A stretch of DNA of 64,000 bases from JAJFFW01 sp965263375 (lineage in GTDB: Bacteria; Pseudomonadota; Alphaproteobacteria; Caulobacterales; Parvularculaceae), in contig OZ253669.1 of the NCBI GenBank assembly GCA_965263375.1, positions 248,001 through 312,000 on the forward strand, read 5' to 3'. This document shows, piece by piece, positions 7,630 through 16,645 of this stretch; position 1 is the first letter of the stretch, and each line of letters begins with the position of its first letter. Position numbers and translations under genes: made by a program. The notes under the pieces were generated by a model, which did not search any database, was not told the DNA's origin, and saw nothing but the letters and a program-made list of their open reading frames with translations.

Positions 7630-8988
7630 TCAATTTTTATTTGTTAAACCACTGCTTTGCTCTGGCTTCGTTCGCATATGTGGCAAGCTCTCTAAGCGCC
7701 GCCAGGTTTGCGATTGGCAAATGATGCGTGCTGTGCATCCCTTAAGATCAAGAACATCAGTGTTACGTTGTATTATAACGCCGCGATAGGAGCGCCCATC
7801 CTCCGGATTTTTTAGCCGGCCGTTGCGCCACGCGCCTTTGTCAAACGAAAATCCCCACAACATCAATTCACCAATAGCGGATTGGTCTATTTCTTCACTA
7901 TCCCACGCCCAAACAAGCGTTCCGCAAAGCGTATCAATTTCATCCGTATTATTATTAGTTGCACAAGGCGCTAAGGAAACGACCGCGCCATAGCCCTGGG
8001 TCGCCCATTGGCCGGTGATTGTGTCAAAGGGTTTAGCATTTTGCGAAGATGTTGAAGTCACCATAGCAGCAAGCATTGTCTCTTGTGCTTTTGCGGTCCC
8101 AAGCGCCAAACCCGCGCCGAATACAGTTCCATAAAAAATAAAGGCGATCACGGACATGTGCAAAGCGCCTTTGGTTTTCGTTAAACTCCCCAATACAGGT
8201 TTTGGGGTCACCACATTCTTAAAGCGCGCGTAATAGTCGGGGTGTTCCGTGCCCATCAGTCTATCCCAGAATGTGAAGTATAATCCATAATTCCACCCTG
8301 CTTCAGCGTGATGTAGGTCATGGTGCGTGACGGTGGTCAGCCAGTCTAATCGGGGGCGGTCGTCCTTTGTTCGTGGAAAGAGCTCGTATCCGCAATGGCC
8401 GATCGCATTGCGTAACATCATATGCGCGGTGAAAATGAAGGATGCTAGGAACGAAATGGGTATGATCAGGCCTATAAGTAGCAAGAAAACACCATTCACA
8501 ACCGCTTCTGGCCAATCAAATGAATAAGACGTGAAAGGCGTCGGATTGTTTGAGCGGTGGTGAAACTTATGAAACATTCGAAATAGTCGGGGGTGATGAA
8601 TGACGCGATGGGTCCAATAAAACCATGCATCGTGCGCCAGGATTACGATCACCAACGAAATCCAAAACCAAGCCCAGCCAAGGGCGCTGGGGTCTTTATA
8701 GAATTTCGCAAAGCCTAGCGTTTCGGTTATCCAAATTCCCATTCCAACCATGGCGAAAATTACAGCAGTGCGAAGGCTCGCGAAGATCTCGCGTTTTATT
8801 TGCGCGCCGCCAGGTCGTTCAGCACGGATACGTCTTCCCGCCAGTAAATGTGACAGGGCGCCATTCACAATAAGGAAAACGCCCCCCGCGCCGATCACAT
8901 AGCGGCCAATATCATGGGCCAGAATATGGGGGATGACGTGAAGCGCCTCTTTATATAAAGCGCTTAGTTTGTCGGGTTCCAAGGTCAT
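7630..8988 (-). CDS. Sterol desaturase/fatty acid hydroxylase-like membrane enzyme with a C-terminal DUF2147 domain
   Basis: 452 residues from the ATG at 8988, chosen because AAGGA lies 8 bases upstream; an upstream in-frame start at 9021 lacks this. Residues about 1-310 form a membrane di-iron hydroxylase domain with several membrane helices and the His clusters HDAWFYWTHRVIHH, HKFHHRS and THHDLHHAEAGWNYG. After a final membrane segment, the last ~120 residues match the DUF2147 pattern: GQWATQGYGAVVSLAPC, LCGTLVWAW, GRLKNPEDGRSYRGVIIQ, a conserved Cys, and SQTWRR. DUF2147 proteins are usually separate small secreted proteins, so this is a fusion. The substrate (lipid, sterol or carotenoid) cannot be told. 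The neighbouring AraC gene on the same strand is a candidate regulator. Confidence 0.85.
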   Translation of the reverse strand: MTLEPDKLSALYKEALHVIPHILAHDIGRYVIGAGGVFLIVNGALSHLLAGRRIRAERPGGAQIKREIFASLRTAVIFAMVGMGIWITETLGFAKFYKDPSALGWAWFWISLVIVILAHDAWFYWTHRVIHHPRLFRMFHKFHHRSNNPTPFTSYSFDWPEAVVNGVFLLLIGLIIPISFLASFIFTAHMMLRNAIGHCGYELFPRTKDDRPRLDWLTTVTHHDLHHAEAGWNYGLYFTFWDRLMGTEHPDYYARFKNVVTPKPVLGSLTKTKGALHMSVIAFIFYGTVFGAGLALGTAKAQETMLAAMVTSTSSQNAKPFDTITGQWATQGYGAVVSLAPCATNNNTDEIDTLCGTLVWAWDSEEIDQSAIGELMLWGFSFDKGAWRNGRLKNPEDGRSYRGVIIQRNTDVLDLKGCTARIICQSQTWRRLESLPHMRTKPEQSSGLTNKN

Positions 8989-9110
8989 AGCGGCGGTCCT
9001 TTGTGTTGCAATATGCTGCACAAAGCCAGACCGTGCTGTTGTTGTCTGTTCTCATTTAAATCCGGCGAGATTTGTTCAAAATCGGTGCGGGTTTTTCAAA
9101 ATTGGCGAAG

Positions 9111-10139
9111 CTAATTCCCTAGATGTCGCTTGCGATATGCTGATGGCGTCTCATTCGTGGCTGCTTTAAATGCGCGGTTAAAAGGGCCGACTGAACCGTA
9201 GCCTAAATCCATCGCAATTTGCAAAATTTGGCGGCGCCCATGTTTGGGGTCTGCCAGGATTTGCTTTGCCTCTTCAATGCGCCGTTCGTTTAAAAAGGCG
9301 CTAAAGTTCCGAAAGCCCTTAATTGTATTGATGAGTTTGCGCAATTGGTGCTCGGGCATGCCCGCTTCGTTGGCGAGCGTGGCAACCGTCAACCCTTCGC
9401 GCCGGTAAATGCCATTATCCATTAGTTGTTGAAGCCTAGTCCAATTTGTCTCGTCGGCGGTGTTGGTTGGATTTGGTTGAGGGGCCGCACTGATGTTTGC
9501 GACCGCAAAAATATCAAGCGGTCTTAACAACCACAAGCAAAAGCCAAAAGCCAGGACAGCGAGCACAACCGCGTGAAGCAGGGTTAACCAGTTTGGCGGA
9601 GGGCCTTGAAGGTTTAGTTCTACAAACGCAATGACGATGCCAAAAAGCCCAACAAGAACAGCAAAGATCAGTCGAAAGCGGCGCCTCGGTTCGATAAGAT
9701 CATCTTTACGGTGAAGTAAGGCCAGCCATAGGGCGTGCCCCATCATTGCGATCACAAGGGTTTGTTGGATATAAAAATCATAGCGCGGGGCGTCTCGTCC
9801 CATCCCGTATCGCCATAACACGATAGCCGCAATAATAATGAATGGCCCCCACCGCCACTTTTGCCACCGAAAATCATCATCGAACAAAACGGTTGCGAAC
9901 CACCAAAAGAATACTGAATTAAAGGTGGCGATAACAACGAAGAAAATTCTTAAGGGGCCAAGGGCTTCGCTGACGATTGGCGTCGAAACTATTGCATAAG
10001 CGGCGGTTCCAATTTCAAACAGAGCGGCAAAGCGATGGGCGGCGGTGGCGCCGGCGCGCGCGTGCAAACAGCCGAGCAGTAATAATAGGCCCGCTACACC
10101 GCCCCGCAGCGTCAGTTCTATTAAGCTAAGGCTTTCCAT
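9111..10139 (-). CDS. AraC-family regulator with an N-terminal membrane domain
   Basis: 342 residues from the ATG at 10139; the longer reading frame (to 10256) would overlap the upstream LysR gene and begin with a charged non-conserved stretch. Residues about 1-225 contain six or seven hydrophobic segments. A linker is followed by a C-terminal AraC-type double helix-turn-helix (GLTVATLANEAGMPEHQLRK and QILQIAMDLGYGSVGPFNRA, ending TPSAYRKRHL). Such membrane-anchored AraC proteins probably sense a membrane or periplasmic signal and bind DNA directly. It lies about 120 bases upstream of the desaturase gene on the same strand, which makes that gene its likeliest target. That link is inference. 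Confidence 0.85.
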   Translation of the reverse strand: MESLSLIELTLRGGVAGLLLLLGCLHARAGATAAHRFAALFEIGTAAYAIVSTPIVSEALGPLRIFFVVIATFNSVFFWWFATVLFDDDFRWQKWRWGPFIIIAAIVLWRYGMGRDAPRYDFYIQQTLVIAMMGHALWLALLHRKDDLIEPRRRFRLIFAVLVGLFGIVIAFVELNLQGPPPNWLTLLHAVVLAVLAFGFCLWLLRPLDIFAVANISAAPQPNPTNTADETNWTRLQQLMDNGIYRREGLTVATLANEAGMPEHQLRKLINTIKGFRNFSAFLNERRIEEAKQILADPKHGRRQILQIAMDLGYGSVGPFNRAFKAATNETPSAYRKRHLGN

Positions 10140-10189
10140 GTTGCGATTACCAGGCCCAAGGGGACCTGCTGTCAAGTCGTTTAATCTTT

Positions 10190-11128
10190 TTACAAACTTT
10201 TCGCGGCGCTCATCTGGGCGCCGTCTGGTGTCGCGTCCGCTTGTCCGTGAAGCCATTCTTTAAAGGTCTTTACCGCGGGAAATGACGCTTTAGAGGTTGG
10301 GTGGACAATATAATAGGCAAAAGACGAAGGTGTCGTCATATCAAAGGGGATGACAAGGCGCGCCGCTTCAAGGTCTGCAAGGGCAAGGGCGGATTTTGCA
10401 AGCGCCACCCCTTTGCCCGCAACCGCGGCTTCGATAACGAGGCTTGATTGGTTGAACTTAATCCCGCGGGAGCCGTCAACATTTTCTACGCCCGCCGCTT
10501 TCAACCACATTGGCCAGGTGGGAATGCTGTCGTCTTTATCGGGGCTTGAGTCGTGAAGCAGGGCGTGATGCGCGAGATCTGCTGGCGTTTTCAGGGCATT
10601 GTCGCCCATTAAAAGCCTAGGACTGCATACTGGAACGATTGTTTCGGACATCAACCGTTCAACTTGCAGTCCTTCATACTCCCCGGCGCCATAGCGTATC
10701 GCAAGATCCACATCGCCCATCGCGAAATCAACGACATTCATATCGGCGGAGATCCACACATCGACTTCCGGATGGGCTTCGTGGAACTGATCAAGCCGGG
10801 GCACAAGCCACTTTGCGGCGAGTGAGGGCGCAACAGAAACCGTAAGCCGCCCCGAATCCGTTTGCGACGACAGTACCGCGCTTGCTTCGATTAGTTTTTC
10901 AAAACCTTCCCGCAATATTGGCAACGAAGCTTGGGCCTCGTCAGTTAGTAACAGCGAGCGTTTTTCCCGGCGAAAGACCTTTGCGCCAATATAGTCTTCA
11001 AGGGTTTTGATTTGCTGGCTAACGGCGCCAGGCGTGACATTTAGCTCCTCCGCAGCTTTAGTGAAGCTTAAGTGTCGTGCGGCAGCTTCAAAAAAGCGCA
11101 AGGCATTGAGTGGCGGCATGTTTATCAT
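10190..11128 (-). CDS. LysR-family transcriptional regulator, GcvA-like
   Basis: 312 residues. The N-terminal winged helix-turn-helix reads PPLNALRFFEAAARHLSFTK then AAEELNVTPGAVSQQIKTLE, which is the GcvA subgroup signature. A periplasmic-binding-protein-like effector domain follows (LTVSVAPSLAAKWLVPRL; DVDLAIRYGAGEYEG). The start may be the first ATG (11128) or the fourth codon (11119); neither has a clear ribosome-binding site. It is divergent from cysG across about 260 bases, so it could control the sulfur operon, itself, or the downstream AraC/desaturase genes. The effector is unknown. Confidence 0.9.
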   Translation of the reverse strand: MINMPPLNALRFFEAAARHLSFTKAAEELNVTPGAVSQQIKTLEDYIGAKVFRREKRSLLLTDEAQASLPILREGFEKLIEASAVLSSQTDSGRLTVSVAPSLAAKWLVPRLDQFHEAHPEVDVWISADMNVVDFAMGDVDLAIRYGAGEYEGLQVERLMSETIVPVCSPRLLMGDNALKTPADLAHHALLHDSSPDKDDSIPTWPMWLKAAGVENVDGSRGIKFNQSSLVIEAAVAGKGVALAKSALALADLEAARLVIPFDMTTPSSFAYYIVHPTSKASFPAVKTFKEWLHGQADATPDGAQMSAAKSL

Positions 11129-11344
11129 AAGGTATTCTATCTATAAAATCGCGGCCTTTGCCACATGGACATTTAAATTGAAGGGCCTTTAATGCGGATG
11201 CTAGAGAAATATCATTAGCAACGCTATAGCAAGGCGATACCAGTCTCGCAAGCGATGATAATCTGGATAGTATAGAAAATCTTTAAATAGGGCTAAAATT
11301 ATTCGCTTGGACAATGCTACGTCAATGCATAGATTGCTGGAACG

Positions 11345-11371
11345 GCGGCCTTTAGGGCCGCATTCTTTTAT
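11345..11371 (+). promoter_or_regulatory. GC hairpin in the cysG leader
   Basis: A perfect 6-bp stem GCGGCC/GGCCGC with a TTTAG loop, followed by ATTCTTTTAT, ending about 20 bases before the cysG start. It could be a weak leader terminator or part of an attenuator. No riboswitch fold is recognised. Confidence 0.35.
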
Positions 11372-11392
11372 GGAATAGTTTGGCTAAACGAT

Positions 11393-12814
11393 ATGGAAAG
11401 CTTTCCGGTGTTTTTGGCGTTAAAGGGCCGATCGGTCGTCATCCTTGGCGGTGGCGACGAGGCTGTGCGCAAGGCGCGGCTTTATGCTGATGCTGGCGCC
11501 GCCCTTACGATTATCGCCAAAGATGCTGAACAAGATAGTTTTATTGAAAGCTCATTCGCCAACGCCGCCTCTTTGACGGTAAAGGCCCGCGCGCCTTTGC
11601 CGGAAGATGTGCATGGCGCTGTTATCGTGGTGATCGCTGATGCGGATGATGAAACATCCGCGCTTTATCGTGGCTGGGCCCATGACGCTGGGGCCCTTGT
11701 CAATGTCGTCGATAAGCCAGCGCTTTGTGATTTCACCACCCCATCAATCATTGATCGCGGTGATATTGTGGTGGCGATTTCCACCGGCGGCGCCGCACCA
11801 GTTTTGGGGCAAAAGCTGCGCGGTCAGATCGAGGCGCTTGCGCCAGCGCGTTTGGGGGGGCTTGCCGCGCTCGCAAAATCCTTCCGCAGCGCGGTGAAGG
11901 CGAAGGTGCCGGCTGATAAGCGCCGGGCTTTTTGGGCGTCTGTTTTTAATGGTCCGATTGCGGCCAAAGCATTGGCGGGCGATGAAAACGGCGCCCGCGA
12001 AGCCATGATTGAGGCGATTAATCGTTCGGATGGTGATCAAGGCGCAGCTCCCCAAGGGGTTGTTCATATTGTCGGGGCTGGCCCGGGTGATCCTGAACTG
12101 CTTACAGTAAAGGCGCACCGTCTCCTGCAAGAGGCGGATGTCATTCTATATGACAAGCTTGTTGGGGAGGGGATTTTATCCCTCGCACGCCGAGATGCAG
12201 AGCGGATCTTTGTCGGCAAGACAAAGGCGTGCCATGCGGTGGCGCAGCGCGATATCGAAAAATTGATGATTGATCACGCCAAGGCGGGCAAAAAAGTTGT
12301 GCGCTTAAAAGGCGGCGATCCGTTTGTGTTCGGGCGTGGCGGTGAAGAATTAGAAGCGGTGAAGGCCGCAGACCTGCCGGTTTTTGTAACCCCAGGCATT
12401 ACAGCCGCCACCGGGTGTGCGGCATCCGCGGGCATGGCGTTAACCCACCGGGATCATTCCCAAGCGGTGACATTTGTAACCGGCCACGCGAAAGCAGATC
12501 ACGACCCTGATTTAAATTGGGCCGCCCTTGCCGCCTTAAAGCACACATTGGTTGTCTATATGGGTGTGACAAAGGTTGAAACGATTACGGACCAATTAAT
12601 CGCCTTTGGCCGCGGCGCGGATACGCCGGTCGCGATTTTAGAAAATGGGTCTCGCCCCGACCAACGTATTATCAAAGGTGATTTGCAAAGTCTTCCAGGC
12701 TTGGTGCGTGATCACCATGTTGTTGGCCCAGCTTTATTAGTAATCGGTTCTGTTGCTCAGCTAGCGGATGATACGCTGGTGGCGGCGACGGACCTTGCCC
12801 GGTTAAGCGCCTAA
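11393..12814 (+). CDS. cysG: Siroheme synthase (multifunctional CysG)
   Basis: 473 residues. The N-terminal third is the precorrin-2 dehydrogenase/ferrochelatase part with the NAD-binding loop VVILGGGDEAVRKARLY and the segment GDIVVAISTGGAAPVLG. The C-terminal part is uroporphyrinogen-III C-methyltransferase, with VHIVGAGPGDPELLTVKAHR, VRLKGGDPFVFGRGGEE and GMALTHRDHSQAVTFVTGH. It converts uroporphyrinogen III to siroheme, the cofactor of the sulfite reductase encoded two genes downstream. It heads a plus-strand cluster of six genes that reads as one operon. The family is usually near 460 residues, so the length is normal. Confidence 0.97.
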   Translation: MESFPVFLALKGRSVVILGGGDEAVRKARLYADAGAALTIIAKDAEQDSFIESSFANAASLTVKARAPLPEDVHGAVIVVIADADDETSALYRGWAHDAGALVNVVDKPALCDFTTPSIIDRGDIVVAISTGGAAPVLGQKLRGQIEALAPARLGGLAALAKSFRSAVKAKVPADKRRAFWASVFNGPIAAKALAGDENGAREAMIEAINRSDGDQGAAPQGVVHIVGAGPGDPELLTVKAHRLLQEADVILYDKLVGEGILSLARRDAERIFVGKTKACHAVAQRDIEKLMIDHAKAGKKVVRLKGGDPFVFGRGGEELEAVKAADLPVFVTPGITAATGCAASAGMALTHRDHSQAVTFVTGHAKADHDPDLNWAALAALKHTLVVYMGVTKVETITDQLIAFGRGADTPVAILENGSRPDQRIIKGDLQSLPGLVRDHHVVGPALLVIGSVAQLADDTLVAATDLARLSA

Positions 12815-12842
12815 AGAATTTTGATTGAGGAAAGTAAAAGCG

Positions 12843-13127
12843 ATGAAAGCGATTACAGGAAATGAATTAAAAAGCGGCCGTGTGGTCTATCTTTCCGCCG
12901 CTGGTGTTTGGACTGAGCATTTAAAAGACGCCGCCGTCTTTGCTGATGATGCGGCTGACGTAGCGTTGGAAGCAGCCCAAGCGCGCGTCTTGGACATTGC
13001 CGATGTTTATTTGATCGATGTCGCTGAGGACGCAGCCCCAGCCGGGCGCGCCGCGCTTAAAGAAACAATTCGCGCCGCGGGGCCAACCGTGCGCGAGGAT
13101 CTTGGCAAGCAAGCGGGGAACGCGTAA
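12843..13127 (+). CDS. DUF2849 family protein
   Basis: 94 residues from the ATG at 12843, with GAGGAAAG just upstream; a longer frame from 12825 has no such site. The sequence (AITGNELKSGRVVYLSAAG, VYLIDVAED) is the small DUF2849 family that in alphaproteobacteria almost always sits between siroheme synthase and the sulfite reductase gene. The biochemical role is not known; linkage suggests an accessory part in sulfite reduction. The stop is 4 bases before the next start. Confidence 0.88.
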   Translation: MKAITGNELKSGRVVYLSAAGVWTEHLKDAAVFADDAADVALEAAQARVLDIADVYLIDVAEDAAPAGRAALKETIRAAGPTVREDLGKQAGNA

Positions 13128-13131
13128 GCCG

Positions 13132-13743
13132 ATGGTTGACCTAACCATATATGGCGATCCAATCAGCGGTAACTGCCTGAAAGTCAAATGGACGGCGGAT
13201 TACTGCGGTGTGTCTTATGAATGGGTCGACATTGACATCTTAAACGGTGATACGCAGACAGAAGAATTTTTGAAGATCAATCCTGTTGGCCAAGTGCCGG
13301 TTGCGCGTTGGGCCGATGGGCGTACCTTGCCGCAATCAAACGCGATTATCTATTATATCGCTGAAAGTGCAGGCAGTGATCTGATCCCTGAAGACGCTTT
13401 TGCCCGCGCGCAAATGCATAGCTGGCTTTTGTGGGAACAATATTCCCATGAAACCGCAATCGCAGTAAGGCGTTTTCAAAAAAGCTATCTTGAAAAACCG
13501 GACGCGGAAATTGATCCGACGTTATTGCCCAAAGGTCGCCGCGCCTTAGGCATTATGGAAATGCAACTTTCCTATACGGATTGGCTTGTCGGCGACCGGT
13601 TGTCACTTGCTGATATCGCTCTGGTCGCATATACGCGCCTCGCCCATGAAGGTGGGTTCGATCTTTCTGAGTTTCCTAGTGTTCAACGCTGGATCGCGCG
13701 TGTCGAGCGCGTCCTTAATCTTAGCCCTGTTGGAGCCCATTGA
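13132..13743 (+). CDS. Glutathione S-transferase family protein
   Basis: 203 residues from the ATG at 13132, 4 bases after the DUF2849 stop; a longer in-frame extension overlaps DUF2849 and is not GST-like. The N-terminal thioredoxin-fold half has LTIYGDPISGNCLKVKW, the cis-Pro region NPVGQVPVARW and QSNAIIYYIAES. The C-terminal helical half has DWLVGDRLSLADIALVAYTR, the conserved GST N-capping region. Its stop overlaps the cysI start in a TGATG junction, so the two are probably translationally coupled. A GST inside this operon is unusual; possible substrates include glutathione-bound sulfur intermediates, but that is only inference. Confidence 0.9.
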   Translation: MVDLTIYGDPISGNCLKVKWTADYCGVSYEWVDIDILNGDTQTEEFLKINPVGQVPVARWADGRTLPQSNAIIYYIAESAGSDLIPEDAFARAQMHSWLLWEQYSHETAIAVRRFQKSYLEKPDAEIDPTLLPKGRRALGIMEMQLSYTDWLVGDRLSLADIALVAYTRLAHEGGFDLSEFPSVQRWIARVERVLNLSPVGAH

Positions 13744-15389
13744 TGTATCGCTACGACGAATTTGATGAAACTATTGTCCGTGAACGGGTCGCGCAATTCC
13801 GCGGTCAGGTTGATCGACGCCTTGCTGGCGAGTTAACGGAAGATCAGTTTAAACCTTTGCGTTTGATGAACGGACTTTATCTTCAGCTACACGCTTATAT
13901 GCTGCGTGTTGCTATTCCTTATGGTACGGTGTCGTCGAAACAGTTGCGCGCGCTTGCTGATATCGCTGACAAGTATGATAAAGGCTATGGTCACATTACG
14001 ACACGCCAGAATATCCAATATAATTGGCCAGCTCTTGTGGATGTGCCGGACCTTTTGGAAGATTTGGCTGATGTTGAAATGCATGCGATCCAAACCTCCG
14101 GCAATTGCATTCGTAATGTGACGTCCGATCAATATGCGGGCGCTGCGGCTGATGAGGTTGAAGATCCGCGTCCTTGGTGTGAGATTATTCGTCAGTGGTC
14201 AACCTTTCATCCTGAATTCTCATTCTTGCCACGGAAGTTCAAAATCGCCGTGACGGCGAGCCCGAATGATCGCGCCGCTGTTTTAGTGCACGATATCGGC
14301 ATTGAAATTTTAAAGAACGATGCGGGCGAGGTTGGGTTTAAAATTATCGTTGGCGGCGGCCTTGGCCGCACGCCCTATGTTGGACAGACGATTAAAGACT
14401 TCCTGCCGAAAGAACATTTACTGTCTTATCTTGAAGCGATTTTGCGCATTTATAACGAGCAAGGTCGCCGTGATAATATGTATAAAGCGCGCATCAAAAT
14501 TTTGGTGAACGCGCTTGGCATTGATGAGTTCCGTAAGCTTGTTGATGCTGAGTGGGCGCGTATTAAAGACGAAACACTTGATGTGCCAGCTGAAGAAATT
14601 GCGCGCATTAAAGCATATTTTGCTGAGCCGGATTATGAGACCGTCGGTGTTAGCGGCGATTTCGAAGCAAAGCAGGCTGAGAACGACGCCTTCGCCCGGT
14701 GGGTACGGATTAATACGATCGCCCATAAACAGGCCGGATATCGCATCGTCAATCTATCCTTAAAGCCAACCGGCGTAGCGCCGGGGGATATGACCAGCGA
14801 ACAAATGCGCATCGCGGCGGATTTGGCGGAGCGTTATTCGTTTGATGAGGCGCGCGCCACCCATGAGCAAAATATCTGTCTTCCCCATGTGAAAGAGGCG
14901 GATTTATTTGAAGTCTGGCAGAGCCTTGATGCGCATAATATGGCGACCCCAAATATTGGGCTTGCCAGCGACATTATCGCATGTCCCGGCCTTGATTATT
15001 GCAGCTTGGCGAATGCGCGTTCTATCCCGGTTGCACAGCGTTTGGCTGATAGTTTGCGCGATCGCGAAGAAGACCTTGGTGAACTGAAGGTTAAAATTTC
15101 CGGTTGCATCAATGCTTGTGGTCACCACCATGTTGGCCACATTGGAATTTTGGGCGTCGATAAAAAGGGTGAGGAGTTTTATCAAATCACCCTTGGCGGT
15201 TCAGCGGCGGAAGATGCGAGCATTGGCGAAATTGTCGGGCGCGGTCTTTCATCAGAAGAAGTGGTCGATGCGGTTGGCCGCTTGATTGATTTTTACAAAG
15301 AAGAAAAGCAGGGCGATGAACGTTTCTTAGACGCGTATCGTCGTTTGGGACTTAATGCATTTAAGGAGGCGCTTTATGAAAACGCTTAA
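13743..15389 (+). CDS. cysI: Assimilatory sulfite reductase, siroheme/[4Fe-4S] hemoprotein (nitrite/sulfite reductase family)
   Basis: 548 residues from the ATG at 13743, overlapping the GST stop by one base. Two ferredoxin-like half-repeats are each followed by a siroheme-binding half (KYDKGYGHITTRQNIQ near the start). The cluster ligands are visible as C414 and C420 in CPGLDYCSLANA and C455 and C459 in SGCINACGHHH, the family pattern. It reduces sulfite to sulfide. No flavoprotein subunit (cysJ) is present here, so electrons probably come from ferredoxin or another donor. The context (cysG, DUF2849, DUF934, cysH) argues for sulfite rather than nitrite as substrate. Confidence 0.95.
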   Translation: MYRYDEFDETIVRERVAQFRGQVDRRLAGELTEDQFKPLRLMNGLYLQLHAYMLRVAIPYGTVSSKQLRALADIADKYDKGYGHITTRQNIQYNWPALVDVPDLLEDLADVEMHAIQTSGNCIRNVTSDQYAGAAADEVEDPRPWCEIIRQWSTFHPEFSFLPRKFKIAVTASPNDRAAVLVHDIGIEILKNDAGEVGFKIIVGGGLGRTPYVGQTIKDFLPKEHLLSYLEAILRIYNEQGRRDNMYKARIKILVNALGIDEFRKLVDAEWARIKDETLDVPAEEIARIKAYFAEPDYETVGVSGDFEAKQAENDAFARWVRINTIAHKQAGYRIVNLSLKPTGVAPGDMTSEQMRIAADLAERYSFDEARATHEQNICLPHVKEADLFEVWQSLDAHNMATPNIGLASDIIACPGLDYCSLANARSIPVAQRLADSLRDREEDLGELKVKISGCINACGHHHVGHIGILGVDKKGEEFYQITLGGSAAEDASIGEIVGRGLSSEEVVDAVGRLIDFYKEEKQGDERFLDAYRRLGLNAFKEALYENA

Positions 15390-15861
15390 ATGGGAAAATG
15401 ATGCGTTCACGGCGGGGGAAAGCGCTTTTAGCGAAACATCCTTCGAAGATTGGCAAGGCGGCGCGGATGCAGCTACTGCTGAGGGAAGGGCGCTTGTTCT
15501 TCCTAATGATGTTGATGTTAGCCTGCTGTCAGCAAACCAAGCGGGCGCTTTAGCTGGCTTTGATGCGGTGATTTTGGATTTCCCGTATTTTAAAGATGGC
15601 CGCGCCTATAGCCAGGCGCGCCGCCTTCGCACGCAACATGGCTTTAAGGGCGCCATTATCGCGCGCGGTGATATTGGCCGCGACCAAGCGCTTTTTATGC
15701 TGCGTGTCGGCATTGATGGTTTTGCGGTCCCCCATGAACGGGCCGATGAACTGACGGCGGCAAGTAAAGAATTTTCAGCCTATTACCAAAGCGCAGCTGA
15801 TTGCGCGGCGCCAGTTTGGCAACGCCGGGCAAATGGCGGCCGCGCTGCGGCGGCTGCGTAA
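15376..15861 (+). CDS. DUF934 family protein of the sulfite reductase operon
   Basis: 161 residues. The ATG at 15376 follows an AAGGAGG ribosome-binding site that lies inside the end of cysI, so the genes overlap by 14 bases. The motifs VILDFPYFKDGRAYSQARRLR, GDIGRDQALFMLRVGIDGF and the Ala-rich end identify DUF934. This family is found next to sulfite reductase and APS/PAPS reductase in proteobacteria and is thought to be an accessory sulfite-reduction protein. No catalytic motif is evident. Confidence 0.9.
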   Translation: MKTLKWENDAFTAGESAFSETSFEDWQGGADAATAEGRALVLPNDVDVSLLSANQAGALAGFDAVILDFPYFKDGRAYSQARRLRTQHGFKGAIIARGDIGRDQALFMLRVGIDGFAVPHERADELTAASKEFSAYYQSAADCAAPVWQRRANGGRAAAAA

Positions 15862-15891
15862 ACGCGAAAGGCGTTAAGAGGAATGCAAACC

Positions 15892-16641
15892 ATGGTCAAA
15901 CCAACTGTCGTCGTAAATGAAGGCGCGCCTGTCTCAACGCCTGTTGACGCTGAGAGCGAGCTGGAGCTGCGCGCCCGGCGTTTGTCCGCACAGTTTGGCG
16001 GACAGAGCGCAACTGAGATCTTGGAAGAAGCGATCAAACGTCAATTTCCTGGCAAGATTGCGCTTGTATCTTCTTTTGGCGCTGAATCAGCGACGTTGCT
16101 GCACCTTGTCGCGTCGGTTGATCCAACGGTGCCGGTTATCTTCCTAGATACCGGCAAGCACTTCGCCCAAACGCTCAGCTATCGGAAAAAACTAGCGCGC
16201 GATCTTGGTCTAACAGATGTGCGTGATATTGCGCCGAATAAAGATGAATTAGCTTCGGAAGACCCAGACGGTGATCTTTGGCGCAGCAACACCGACCGCT
16301 GCTGTACGCTTCGTAAGGTGAATCCGCTGGCGTCTTCGCTAAGTGAGTTTGATGCGTGGATTACAGGCCGCAAGCAGTTTCATGGCGGCGGGCGGTCTTT
16401 ACTGCCGGTTTTTGAAGCATCAGAACCACATATCAAGGTCAACCCGATTGTGCGCTGGGCGCAAGATGACCTTGAAAGCTATGTGGCGGATCATGAATTG
16501 CCCGCACACCCCTTGGTGGCGCAAGGCTATCCGTCAATTGGCTGTTGGCCATGTACGCACCCGGCGAGCGATCCTGATGATCCGCGTGCGGGGCGTTGGC
16601 GCGGTTCGGCGAAAACCGAGTGCGGCATTCATACGCTTTAG
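15892..16641 (+). CDS. cysH: Adenylyl-sulfate (APS) reductase, [4Fe-4S] type
   Basis: 249 residues from the ATG at 15892. This start is preferred over the ATG at 15883 because AAGAGG then has normal spacing. It has the N-type ATP-pyrophosphatase fold (SSFGAESATLLHLV) and the substrate loop LDTGKHFAQTLSYR. The iron-sulfur ligands C137 and C138 lie in DRCCTLRK, and C218 and C221 in GCWPC. The catalytic Cys244 is in the C-terminal ECGIH motif. The Cys pairs indicate that APS, not PAPS, is the main substrate, giving sulfite and AMP with thioredoxin as reductant. It is the last gene of the sulfur operon; a terminator follows inside the convergent gene. Confidence 0.95.
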   Translation: MVKPTVVVNEGAPVSTPVDAESELELRARRLSAQFGGQSATEILEEAIKRQFPGKIALVSSFGAESATLLHLVASVDPTVPVIFLDTGKHFAQTLSYRKKLARDLGLTDVRDIAPNKDELASEDPDGDLWRSNTDRCCTLRKVNPLASSLSEFDAWITGRKQFHGGGRSLLPVFEASEPHIKVNPIVRWAQDDLESYVADHELPAHPLVAQGYPSIGCWPCTHPASDPDDPRAGRWRGSAKTECGIHTL

Positions 16642-16645
16642 CGGC

